Shown here piece after piece: positions 31,939 to 41,975 of a stretch of DNA of 64,000 nucleotides; position 1 is the first letter of the stretch, and the number at the start of each line of letters is the position of its first letter. Under the pieces are notes generated by a model that saw nothing but the letters and a program-made list of their open reading frames with translations, made no database searches and was not told where the DNA came from. The stretch comes from Onthophagus taurus. Lineage: Eukaryota; Arthropoda; Insecta; Coleoptera; Scarabaeidae. The stretch is from positions 23,994,001 to 24,058,000 of the forward strand of contig NC_091968.1 of assembly GCF_036711975.1 (NCBI RefSeq), read 5' to 3'. The position numbers and the translations under genes are program-made.

Positions 31939-34026
31939 TGATTTTTCAAAACGGCTTGTTGCATTAAAAAGAGGATACTTTAATTAATAATTGGTGATAT
32001 TTTCATAAGGATCCTTCAAGAAATTAATTTTATAGCGAATTTTGAAAGTTATCGATGAAAATTGCAACATCGAAAATTTTATCAAAACTTCAAATATTGT
32101 TTTCTCAAAAACTAAAAGTTATTTTTCACAACAGGTTGGTTCATTGGAAAGAACATGCTTTTATTACCACTTTGGGAAATTTTCATACTCATATTCCAAG
32201 AAATGGATTTTATACGAATTTTTAAAACTTAATCGGCGAAAATTGCATAATTAGAAAAATTGTTAATTTCAAAAATTTATTTCTCAAAAACTAAAAGTGA
32301 TTTTTCAAAACGGCTTGTTGCATTAAAAAGAGGATACTTTTATTAATAATTGGTGATATTTCCACAATCATCCTTCAAGAAATTAATTTTATAGCGAATT
32401 TTGAAAATTATCGATAAAAATTGCAACATCGAAAATTTTATCAGAACCTCAAATATTGTTTTTTCAAAAACTAAAAGTTATTTTTCAAAACGGGTTGGTT
32501 CATTGGAAAGAGGACACTTTTATTAACACTTTGTGAAATTTTCATACTCATATTCCAAGAACTGGATTTTTTACGAATTTTTAAAATTTAATCGGCGAAA
32601 ATTGCAAAATTATAAAAAATTGTTCATTTCAAAAATTTATTTCTCAAAAACTAAAAGTGATTTTTCAAAACGGCTTTTTGCATTAAAAAGAGGATACTTT
32701 AATGAATAATAGGTGATATTTCCATAAGCATCCTTCAAGAAATTAATTTTATAGCGAATTTTGAAAGTTATCAATGAAAATTGCAACATCGAAAATTTTA
32801 TTAAAACTTCAAATATTGTTTTTTCAAAAACTAAAAGTTATTTTTCAAAACGGGTTGGTTCATTGGAAAGAAGACACTTTTATTAACACGTTGGGAAATT
32901 TTCATACTCATATTCCAAGAACTGAATTTTATACGAATTTTTAAAACTTAATCGGCGAAAATTGCAAAATTAGAAAAAAATGTTCATTTCAAAAATTTTT
33001 TTCTCAAAAACTAAAAGTGATTTTTCAAAACGGCTTTTTACATTAAAAAGAGGATACTTTAATTAATAATTGGTGATATTTCCACAAGGATCCTCCAAGA
33101 AATTAATTTTATAGCAAATTTTGAAAATTATCGATGAAAATTGCAACATCGAAAATTTTATCAAAACTTCAAATATTGTTTTCTCAAAAACTAAAAGTTA
33201 TTTTTCAAAACGGGTTGGTTCATTGGAAAGAGGACACTTTTATTAACACTTTGGGAAATTTTCATACTCATATTCCAAGAACTGAATTTTATACGAATTT
33301 TTAAAACTTAATCGGCGAAAATTGCAAAATTAGAAAAAAATGTTCATTTCAAAAATTTTTTTCTCAAAAACTAAAAGTGATTTTTCAAAACGGCTTTTTA
33401 CATTAAAAAGAGGATACTTTAATTAATAATTGGTGATATTTCCACAAGGATCCTCCAAGAAATTAATTTTATAGCAAATTTTGAAAATTATCGATGAAAA
33501 TTGCAACATCGAAAATTTTATCAAAACTTCAAATATTATTTTCTCAAAAACTAAAAGTTATTTTTCAAAACGGGTTGGTTCATTGGAAAGAGGACACTCT
33601 TATTAATACTTTGGGAAATTTTCATACTCATATTCCAAGAACTGGATTTTATACGAATTTTTAAAATTAAATCGGCGAAAATTGCAAAATCATAAAAAAT
33701 TGTTCATTTCAAAAATTTATTTCTCAAAAACTAAAGGTGATTTTTCAAAACGGCTTGTTGCATTAAAAAGACGATACTTTTATTAATAATTGGTGATATT
33801 TCCACAAGGATCTTTCAAGAAATTAATTTTATAGCGAATTTTGAAAATTTCGATGAAAATTGCAACATCGAAAATTTTATCAGAACCTCAAATATTGTTT
33901 TTTCAAAAACTAAAAGTTATTTTTCAAAACGGGTTGGTTCATTGGAAAGGGGACACTTTTATTAACACTTTGGGAAATTTTCATACTCATATTCCAAGAA
34001 ATGTATTTTATACGAATTTTTAAAAC
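31939..34026 (+). repeat. 360-bp dimeric satellite array, plus orientation
   Basis: The period is exactly 360 bp: 'ctcaaaaactaaa(a/g)gtga' occurs at 32283, 32643, 33003, 33363 and 33723. Each unit has two related ~180-bp halves, one with 'aaaacggcttgttgcatt' and 'gaggatacttt', the other with 'aaaacgggttggttcatt' and 'gaggacacttt'. About 5.8 dimers are present. Adjacent dimers 32941-33300 and 33301-33660 are nearly identical, showing recent homogenisation. The reverse-complement array lies at 36889-41975. Confidence 0.92.
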
Positions 34027-34489
34027 AAAATTTTTAAAAGTGAAAAGTGTGAAAGGTCTTACTGATTACAGGTAAATGTTTGTATGTAAATAATTTTTGT
34101 AAGAGTAGTCAATAAACCAAACTTACTGATTACAGAAACAATTGGCTAGTCTCTTTCACTACCCAATAATTGACTAACTTATTGTTAGACAAATTCGAAA
34201 GCGGTTAAATTTAAGTTTAAGATGTGCTACATGAATTTTGTTTACAATTTCTAGATGAACTGAAATATGGAATAATATATAGGGTGTTTCATTAAATAAA
34301 ACGTAACTTTGTTTCGTTATAACTTTTTGACTCAATTTGTCTTTGTTGCAATAGATTTTAAAAAACACTAAAACTTTTGTATCTTAACATTTTTTGCTAA
34401 CAGTGTTACTTTAGGAGACATAAAAATCGATTTTAATTTTGTTGTAATACAACAAAATATAACAATTGTGTTACTTTGAGTTTTCTGGA
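34027..34489. other. AT-rich spacer with a mariner-like end
   Basis: No gene recognised. 'atagggtgtttcattaaata' at 34278 resembles termini of mariner-like elements. A 64-codon minus-strand frame here has no motif. Confidence 0.4.
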
Positions 34490-34970
34490 AAATTTCCTCT
34501 TCCATGTTGAAGGTGTTTTCAATCAATTAGCGTCATTTTGCTACACCATAAATGTTTCCAAACACCATTAAAATAATTTTTTTTATTTTTGTCTTTAAGT
34601 ATCTTCGATAAGTTTTTGATCGATTAAAATCTTTTTGATCCACACCAATCAGTTTTTTCCCATATTTTAAAGTCTTTGAACTTTCTGGAAAACATTCCCA
34701 TTAATTTTATAAACTTTTCTCGGTTTTATCTAATAACCTAGAAGTGTTTCTAATCAATTATTACCATTTTTCCACACACCAATGAGTTTTTTCTATATTC
34801 TGGCAATTTTAAAATATTTCCAAAAACCATAATATATTTTTTTTTAATTTTTTAGCGATTTTAAGTAGTTTCAAGATGTTCTTGATCGATTAGAATCATT
34901 TTGACACACACCAATGACCATTTTCTATTTCCTAATATCTTTGGAATAGTTTTAAACGTTTCAACTTCAT
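34490..34970 (-). repeat. Diverged satellite-like repeat, minus orientation
   Basis: Reverse complement of the 20300-20790 family, with 'ttgatcgattaaaatc', 'cacaccaatgagttttttct' and 'aatcaattattaccattttt'. Two to three diverged units are present. Confidence 0.65.
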
Positions 34971-35079
34971 GTCTTAACGAGTTATTGATAAGTAATCGAA
35001 GCTGAATCTTTGTGAAAAAGCGGAAAAGACGAATTCTTTAAACGTAAAATTGTTGCTTTATAATAAGTAACAAGATAAT

Positions 35080-35360
35080 TATTGAATCTATATTTAGGCG
35101 AATCGAATCAAATTGTAACACGGTTCATTAAGAGGCTAATTCGATGAGGATGCCGTGAAGGGTGAGTGAGCGACCCGGAAAGGGGCTATTTCCCGTGCAA
35201 ACACGCATCAAGCCACGTGGCGGTCCCCCTTGGGGTTGGGTCACGTGACCGGGAGACGTTCGCGCGCCCCACGAACGTTATTGGATAAGAATTAAAAGAC
35301 AATCGGGTCGGTAGCCGGCCGGAAAAATCTTGTACAAATATTATCCGAGTGTCGCGGAGA
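35080..35360. promoter_or_regulatory. GC-rich block with two palindromic E-boxes
   Basis: About 280 bp of CpG-containing unique sequence inside AT-rich DNA. It holds GCCACGTGGC at 35212-35221 and GGTCACGTGACC at 35239-35250, both perfect palindromes. The second contains GTCACGTGAC, the motif bound by MiT/TFE-type bHLH-ZIP factors in animals (established knowledge). Two such sites 18 bp apart would be a credible promoter or enhancer core. No TSS or gene can be tied to it from this window. Confidence 0.4.
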
Positions 35361-35759
35361 TGAATTTTAAAATAGAAGGGGAACTATTTTATGAAAATTT
35401 TAATTTTATTAAACTATACTCTATTTTTTCTTTACTGCCAAGAGAACTAACACAAGACATAGGTCTTGTTCTATTAGTAAAATAGTGCCACCACAAAGTG
35501 CTATTAAGAGGTAAACAATTAGTACATCTTGAATTAATTTTTACTAATGATCCTACAAATCTAGGTGAGTTGAAATTCATTAAAATAATATCCTTTTTTT
35601 ACACAATTTAACAGAAAAGTTAGGTTATGTTAGAAATTAGAACGTATTTAATGAAATATTGCTAGTTATCTATTTTGTTATAGAATATACTATTTAGTAG
35701 CTAGTGTTTAAAGAGATTTCCTTAAAACTTTCATTCTCCTTGCATTGTCAGCAAGTAAT
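35361..35759. other. AT-rich stretch, nothing recognised
   Basis: No recognised coding or repeat content. A 63-codon minus-strand frame at 35389-35580 has no motif. Confidence 0.4.
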
Positions 35760-36523
35760 ATGGATACTGTTCAAGCTGATGAATACTTGCATCATATAGA
35801 GGAAGTGACAGATACTTCAGTACCAGGCAAATAGAAAAATACAAAATTGATTACTTATTTTCACTCACGAGATTTTTAATAACTAACTGAATTAGTTTAT
35901 TACTCTTGTGTTGTTATGTTTGATTTATTAATTAAAAAGCAGATGTCACAAATTTAGCTTGTTTTGTTTTCCAGGAATGCAAAAAGGTAGTACAAATAAT
36001 GCTGAGTGTAGACAAGCTATTAGTCGGGAAGAAGAAGGAAGTGTTGAAATATCATCAGACCTTACTCAAATGGGTTAAAGAAGTTTTGAAAAACTTTAAT
36101 ACAGAGACATTAATAATCTGGTCGAACAACTGTCCATGCCAAAACAGAAATGTTATGATGGCAGTAAATTATTCCTTTCTTTTGAATCTTTGCCCCTCCT
36201 TAAAAACAGTTATTCATAAATTTCTGCTCAAAGGTTATACCCACATGGAAGCAGACTATATCCACGGTCTTAGTGAGCGAACCATAAAGAAAGAACCTGC
36301 ATTGAATATCGTTACGCCATGGGATTGGCAGCAGTTAATTAGGTCTTTAAAAACTTTAATGTTTTGTATTCATCTTCAAACAAAAAATTTTCTTATTTCA
36401 ATTGCGGTATGGTTAGAAGCACATCGTGGCAGCCCAGGTGTGCTTTATTGCAAAACAGAATTTACCGATAAAGAACTGAAAAGTGTAAAAATTTGTGTAG
36501 AAATTGTAGACAAAGAGTAGCAT
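35760..36523 (+). pseudogene. Second transposase-like gene of the QNRN/HMEAD family
   Basis: A short first piece (ATG at 35760, 'MDTVQADEYLHHIEEVTDTS') is followed by an AT-rich gap ending in 'tttgttttccag', a good 3' splice site at ~35963-35974. The main frame 35999-36520 carries 'ETLIIWSNNCPCQNRNVMMA', 'FLLKGYTHMEADYIHGLSER' and 'IVTPWDWQQLIRSL'. This is the same family as 15273-17218. The aspartate expected in the 'SD(G/N)C' position is N (SNN), so a putative catalytic residue is lost. No flanking TIRs were found. It sits in the spacer between inverted satellite arrays. Confidence 0.65.
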
Positions 36524-36529
36524 CAATTG

Positions 36530-36888
36530 CCCGTTATTTGCAAAACCCCAAAGGTATAACCGCAAGGAAGCATCAACATCTTTTGAAGTTGTGTGAGTGG
36601 ATACCGTCTCAATTTCATTGCTTTTATAGAGATATAACAATAGACAAGAAGGAAGAAGAAAGTCTTTCTTGATTGTAACCTATTCCTGGTTGATTTGGAG
36701 TTACGATTTGTGTTTTATGCTCTTTACATGATTTTTTGTTTAGTGGTAAACAATCGTAAGTGACTTAATTTTGGTCAGGTACAATGGATTGTTGATATGT
36801 GTATAATAAAATAGTTCAATTAGTTATTTAATTAAATATTCAAAAAACCAAATGAATAATTGTATTTTATTTCTACTAAAAATATTAA
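36530..36888. other. AT-rich stretch after the transposase-like gene
   Basis: May contain the decayed C-terminal end and 3' region of the preceding element ('ccaaaggtataaccgcaagg' onward). No clear terminus found. Confidence 0.35.
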
Positions 36889-37184
36889 TAAGAGTGTCCT
36901 CTTTCCAATGAACCAACCCGTTTTGAAAAATAACTTTTAGTTTTTGAGAAAACAATATTTGAAGTTTTGTTAAAATTTTCGATGTTGCAATTTTCATCGA
37001 TAATTTTCAATATTCGCTATAAAATTAATTTCTTGAAGGATCCTTATGGAAATATTACCAATTATTAATTAAAGTATCCTCTTTTTAATGCAAAAAGCCA
37101 TTTTGAAAAATCACTTTTAGTTCTTGAGAAATAAATTTTTGAAATAATGGACAATTTTAGAATGTTGCAATTTTCGCCGATTAA
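36889..37184 (-). repeat. 360-bp dimeric satellite, minus orientation, segment 1
   Basis: Reverse complement of the 31.9-34 kb satellite ('aacttttagtttttgagaaa', 'cgatgttgcaattttcatcg'). It is cut at 37184 by a Penelope-like insertion and resumes at 38224. Confidence 0.88.
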
Positions 37185-37240
37185 TGTAAAAGGTAATTGT
37201 AATAAAAACTTCTTACTTGCTTATATTATTTTTATTTTAT

Positions 37241-37285
37241 ATGGTACTAGTTTCGGGTAATGAACCTGCCCATCTTCAGCCAAAT
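37241..37285 (-). ncRNA. Hammerhead-ribozyme-like motif 2
   Basis: On the minus strand: TTTGG, CTGAAGA (core with A at the variable position 7), stem II starting GGG and closing CCC, GAAA, palindromic stem III ACTAGT, then A and CCAT. Stem I pairs TGG with CCA. The mirrored copy at 38159-38196 on the plus strand keeps stem II but has CTGAAAA, so its core is broken. Confidence 0.55.
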
Positions 37286-37662
37286 CTATACAATAATACA
37301 TCGAAATTAGCGTTCAAGCAGAAACAGAGCACATATGAACGAAAGAAAACAAAATAAAACCAAACACTTACTGTCAACAATAAACTAAATGTAAGAATGT
37401 CTTGTTCAAAATCATAAACATATGTGTTGACGAAAATCAAATCTAGTACTGAATCAACATTGACAATTATTAAATACACTAAACCAAAAACTGAACACAC
37501 GTTATTTTATAAACACGTCCCAATTGTCAGAAGATAAAATGAGGTTATGCGAATTATATGAAGTTAGCCGACAACGTTTCGAAACCGTGTCTAAAAATAT
37601 AAAATTATGAATTGAAGCTTTTTAAATATGAAAATAAAGGTTTTTCATATATTTCCAAAATT

Positions 37663-38100
37663 TCATAAAGGTCTACCTTTTTTACATTTATGCAACAGAA
37701 CTGTGTTTTCATAATCGATGCTGTGTCCTTTTTCTTCGGCATGTTTCAAGAGGTTGGATCCTTCCTTGGTTTTGTGCTCCTGTATTCTATTCTCCAATCT
37801 TCTTCCTGTTTGTCCGATGTAAGCGGAATAACACTCTGAACATTCGATGAAATAAACCCCACTCTCTTTTAGAATGTCTCTTTTATTATGATAGTTAGAA
37901 AATATATTCAGTAGATTGTTTCTGTTGGAGAATGCCAAAATAATGTTATTCTTTTCAAAAATATGCTTAGAATTGTATGTGATATTGAAATTTATAGTTC
38001 TGCAAATCCGTGGTTCTTCCTCTATTTTTACATATAATGGGTCTCTCTGTTTTAACAGTCTATTAACGAGTTTTTGTATGATATTCATGATTTCTTTCAT
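37663..38100 (-). pseudogene. Penelope-like GIY-YIG endonuclease domain, C-terminal fragment
   Basis: A 145-codon frame. The N-terminal part ('VNRLLKQRDPLYVK', 'NNIILAFSNRNNLLN') is the linker region. The GIY-YIG domain follows with 'GVYFIECSECYSAYIGQTGR', then 'RLENRIQEHK' and 'LLKHAEEKGHSIDYENTVLL'. The GVY...YIG pair and the arginine-containing helix are intact. The CCHH-type linker seen in insect Penelope elements is consistent with the ECSEC segment. In a full element this endonuclease nicks DNA for target-primed reverse transcription. RT is absent, so this copy is defective, though the remaining domain has an uninterrupted frame. Confidence 0.85.
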
Positions 38101-38223
38101 TCATTTGGGCTCTGTTTCTGATTGAACGCTAATTTCGATGTATTATTGTATAGATTTCGCTGAAAATGGGCAGCTTCATTGCCCGAAAATAATATAAGCA
38201 AGTAAGTAGTTTTTATTACATTT

Positions 38224-39780
38224 GCCGATTAAGTTTTAAAAATTCGTATAAACTCCACTTCTTGGAATATAAGTACGAAAATTTCCCAAAGTGTTAATAA
38301 AAGCGTCCTCCTTCCAATGAACCAACCCGTTTTGAAAAATAACTTTTAGTTTTTGAGAAAACAATATTTGAAGTTTTGATAAAATTTTCGATGTTGCAAT
38401 TTTCATCGATAACTTTCAAAATTCGCTATTAAATTAATTTCTTAAAGGATCCTTGTGGAAATATCACCAATTATTAATTAAAGTATCCTCTTTTTAATGT
38501 AAAAAGCCATTTTGGTAAATCACTTTTAGTTCTTGAGAAATAAATTTTTGAAATAATCGACAATTTTTTCGAATTATGCAATTTTCGCCGATTAAGTTTT
38601 AATAATTCGTATAAAATCGATTTCTTGGAGTATGAGTTTGAAAATTTCTCAAAGTGTTAATAAAAGTGTCCTCTTTTCAATGAACTAACCCGTTTTGAAA
38701 AATATTTTTTAGTTTTTGAGAAAATCATATTTGAAATTTTGATAAAATTTCGATGTTGCAATTTTCATCGATTATTTTCAAAACTCGGTATAAAATTAAT
38801 TTCTTGAAGGATCCTTGTGGAAACATCACCAATTATTAGTTAAAGTATCCTCTTTTTAATGCAAAAAGCCGTTTTGGAAAATCACTTTTAGTTCTTGAGA
38901 AATAAATTTTTGAAATAATCGACAATTTTTTCGAATTTTGCAATTTTCGCCGATTAAGTTTTAAAAATTCGTATAAAATCCATTTCTTGGAATATGAGTA
39001 TGAAAATTTCCCAAAGTGTTAATAAAAGTGTCCTCTTTCCAATGGACCAATACGTTTTGAAAAATAACTTTTAGTTTTTGAGAAAATCATATTTAAAGTT
39101 TTGATAAAATTTCGATGTTGCAATTTTCGCCGATTAAGTTTTAAAAATTCGTATAAAATCCAGTTCTTGGAATATAAGTATGAAAATTTCCCAAAATGTT
39201 AATAAAAGTGTCCTCTTTCCAATGAACTAACCCGTTTTGAAAAATAACTTTTAGTTTTTGAGAAAACAATATTTAAAGTTTTGATAAAATTTTCGATGTT
39301 GCAATTTTCATCGATAATTTTCAAAATCCGCTATAAAATTAATTTCTTGAAGAATCCCTGTGGAAATATCACCAATTATTAATTAAAGTATCCTCTTTTT
39401 AATGTAAAAAGCCGTTTTGAAAAATTACTTTTAGTTCTTGAGAAAAAAATTTTTGAAATAATCGAAAATTTTTTCGAATTTTGCAAGTTTCGTCTATTAA
39501 GTTTTAAAAATTCGTATAAAATCGATTTCTTGGAATATGAGTTTGAAAATTTCTCAAAGTGTTAATAAAAGTGTCCTCTTTCCAATGAACCAACCCGTTT
39601 TGAAAAATAACTTTTAGTTTTTGAGAAAACAATATTTGAAGTTTTAATAAAATTTTCGATGTTGCAATTTTCATCGATAACTTCGCTATAAAATTAATTT
39701 CTTGAAGGATCCTTGTGGAAATATTACCAATTATTAATGAAAGTATCCTCTTCTTAATGTAAAAAGCCGTTTTGAAAAAT
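38224..39780 (-). repeat. 360-bp dimeric satellite, minus orientation, segment 2
   Basis: Continues segment 1 after the Penelope insertion. The two half-units alternate with ~360-bp period. Irregularities include a deletion near 39120, where a half-unit is lost. It ends at the 11-bp target duplication of the next insertion. Confidence 0.88.
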
Positions 39781-39827
39781 GTAAATGTAATAAAACTGTG
39801 TGTATTTATAGATGGATTTTTTATTTT

Positions 39828-39876
39828 CAGTTCTACCGGTTTCGATCAATACATTTAATCATCTTCAGGAGCAACC
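39828..39876 (-). ncRNA. Hammerhead-ribozyme-like motif 3
   Basis: On the minus strand: CTC, CTGAAGA, stem II GATTAA pairing with TTGATC around a short loop (one G-T pair), GAAA, palindromic ACCGGT, then A and GAA. Stem I is only two pairs, so activity is doubtful. The core layout matches motifs 1 and 4. Confidence 0.5.
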
Positions 39877-39906
39877 TAATGTAATATAAATAAAGATCAT
39901 TTACTA

Positions 39907-40220
39907 AGGGCCGGTTGTACCACCTCCCGATAAACTATCTAACGGATAATTACCATGGATACAGCGGTTTTAACCGCTCTCATTGGCTAAGGTCCATTAC
40001 TACCATCTTTTAGTTAAATTTATCTTATAGATAAACCTATCTACTAGCCAATCAGAGCGCGTAAAATAGCCGTAACCGTGGTAATAATCCCTTAGATAGC
40101 TTAACCAGAAGATGGTAGTAACGAGCCTAAGGCCTAAGGCCGATAAGATGGTAGTAATGGACCTAAGTGCGCCAATTTATCTATCGGATAAATTTTTCGG
40201 GAGTTGGTACAACCGGCCCT
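39907..40220. mobile_element. 314-bp MITE with GGGCCGGTTGTACCA termini
   Basis: The ends match inverted: AGGGCCGGTTGTACCA at the left, and the right read in reverse gives AGGGCCGGTTGTACCA followed by ACTCCCGA. TA flanks both sides (39905-39906, 40221-40222). The interior has inverted 'aggtccattactaccatctt' segments, so the element can fold on itself. No coding sequence. Confidence 0.8.
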
Positions 40221-40946
40221 TAAACTATCAACATTCAAAATTTGTTTCTATCGTTACATTATGAATAAAATAAAATGAAACTCACGTCAGTAAAAATGTT
40301 TTTAAAAAACATGTTAGTTAGTTAATTAAGCTGTTATTCTCTCAATCTTGATTAAGGCTACCATGCAACAATATGCACCATGTGTTTCTTTTCTTTTATT
40401 TTTGAGGTTATGTATTTGTAGTGAAGTTAGCTGCTTTTGTACATTTTAAATTTAAATTAATATGTAAACAAAAAATTTAATCTGTATTATCGTCATTGTT
40501 TAAAATTATCTAATTAGTACCAGGTTCTGTCACTTTGTTATGTCTTAATTTTACTGTTTGTGGTGTTGTAAGGTTTGTCAAGGGTATATGATGTGGAAAA
40601 TGGAAAATGGATCCGGTAGGAAAGGTGTAGATTTTAGGGTGACGAAGGGATTTTTGGTTGCCATGGGACCCAAAATGTTCCTATTGCAACCTTATAGGAC
40701 ATCCTCGTTCACTTGGGGTTTTTTTTAAAGGGGTGGGATTGTTAAGCTTCTGTATGGTATTAATTAAATTTCCTTGGTGTTTGTTGCATGTTTTTCTGGG
40801 GTTAGTTCTGTATGTACCGTAATAATATCTTGCGATAGAATGATGTTTTTTCAAAACATGGAACTGGAAGAAGGAACTGGAATATAGGATAGGTGTGGAT
40901 TGTAGTGTTATTGGAAGGAAATGTTGGTTTCCAGGGGAAATGTTGG

Positions 40947-41975
40947 TTTTGAAAAATTACTTTCAGCTCTTGAGAAATAATCGACAATTTTTTCGAATTT
41001 TATAATTTTCGCCGATTAAGTTTTAAAAATTCGTATAAAATCCAGTTCTTGGAATATGAGTACGAAAATTTGCCAAAGTGTCCTCTTTCCAATGAACAAA
41101 CCCGTTTTGAAAAATAGATTTTAGTTTTTGAGAAAACAATATTTGAAGTTTTGATAAAATTTTCGATGTTGCAATTTTCATCGATAATTTTCAAAATTTG
41201 CTATAAAATTAATTTCTTGGAGGATCCTTGTGGAAATATCACCAATTATTAATTAAAGTATCCTCTTTTTAATGCAACAAACCGTTTTGAAAAATCACCT
41301 TTAGTTTTTGAGAAATAAATTTTTGAAATGAACAATTTTTTATAATTTTGCAATTTTCGCCCATTAAATTTTAAAAATTCGTATAAAATCCAGTTCTTGG
41401 AATATGAGTATGAAAATTTCCCAAAGTGTTAATAAAAGTGTCCTCTTTTCAACGAACCAACCCGTTTTGAAAAATAACTTTTAGTTTTTGAGAAAACAAT
41501 ATTTGAAGTTTTGATAAAATTTTCGATGTTGCAATTTTCATCGATAATTTTCAAAATTTGCTATAAAATTAATTTCTTGAAGGATCCTTGTGGAAATATC
41601 ACCAATTATTAATTAAAGTATCCTCTTTTTAATGCAACAAACCGTTTTGAAAAATCACCTTTAGTTTTTGAGAAATAAATTTTTGAAATGAACAATTTTT
41701 TATAATTTTGCAATTTTCGCCGATTAAATTTTAAAAATTCGTATAAAATCCAGTTCTTGGAATATGAGTATGAAAATTTCCCAAAGTGTTAATAAAAGTG
41801 TCCTCTTTTCAACGAACCAACCCGTTTTGAAAAATAACTTTTAGTTTTTGAGAAAACAATATTTGAAGTTTTGATAAAATTTTCGATGTTGCAATTTTCA
41901 TCGATAACTTTCAAAATTCGCTATAAAATCAATGAAATATCACCAATTATTAATTAAAATATTCTCTTTTTAGAG
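40947..41975 (-). repeat. 360-bp dimeric satellite, minus orientation, segment 3
   Basis: Resumes after the second Penelope insertion. Near-identical dimers at 41221-41580 and 41581-41940 indicate recent duplication. It ends at about 41975. Confidence 0.88.

Larger units (their letters stand above)
37185..38223 (-). mobile_element. Truncated Penelope-like element with inverted terminal repeats
   Basis: Inserted in the satellite with a 9-bp duplication GCCGATTAA (37176-37184, 38224-38232). The ends are inverted copies of ~140 bp, sharing 'ataatattataagcaagtaag'-like sequence, 'aatctatacaataatacatc' and 'cgaaattagcgttcaa'. Between them is a GIY-YIG endonuclease fragment on the minus strand. 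The reverse transcriptase is missing. Inverted terminal repeats plus GIY-YIG are the mark of Penelope-like elements. Both ends carry a hammerhead-like motif, the right one degenerate. Confidence 0.85.
39781..40946 (-). mobile_element. Second Penelope-type insertion, 11-bp duplication
   Basis: Satellite is interrupted between two copies of TTTTGAAAAAT (39770-39780 and 40947-40957). The left end has the hammerhead-like terminal repeat (39828-39875, minus). A 314-bp MITE lies inside. The rest (40225-40930) is AT-rich with a few minus-strand codons but no RT or GIY-YIG, so it is a heavily truncated copy. Confidence 0.7.
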
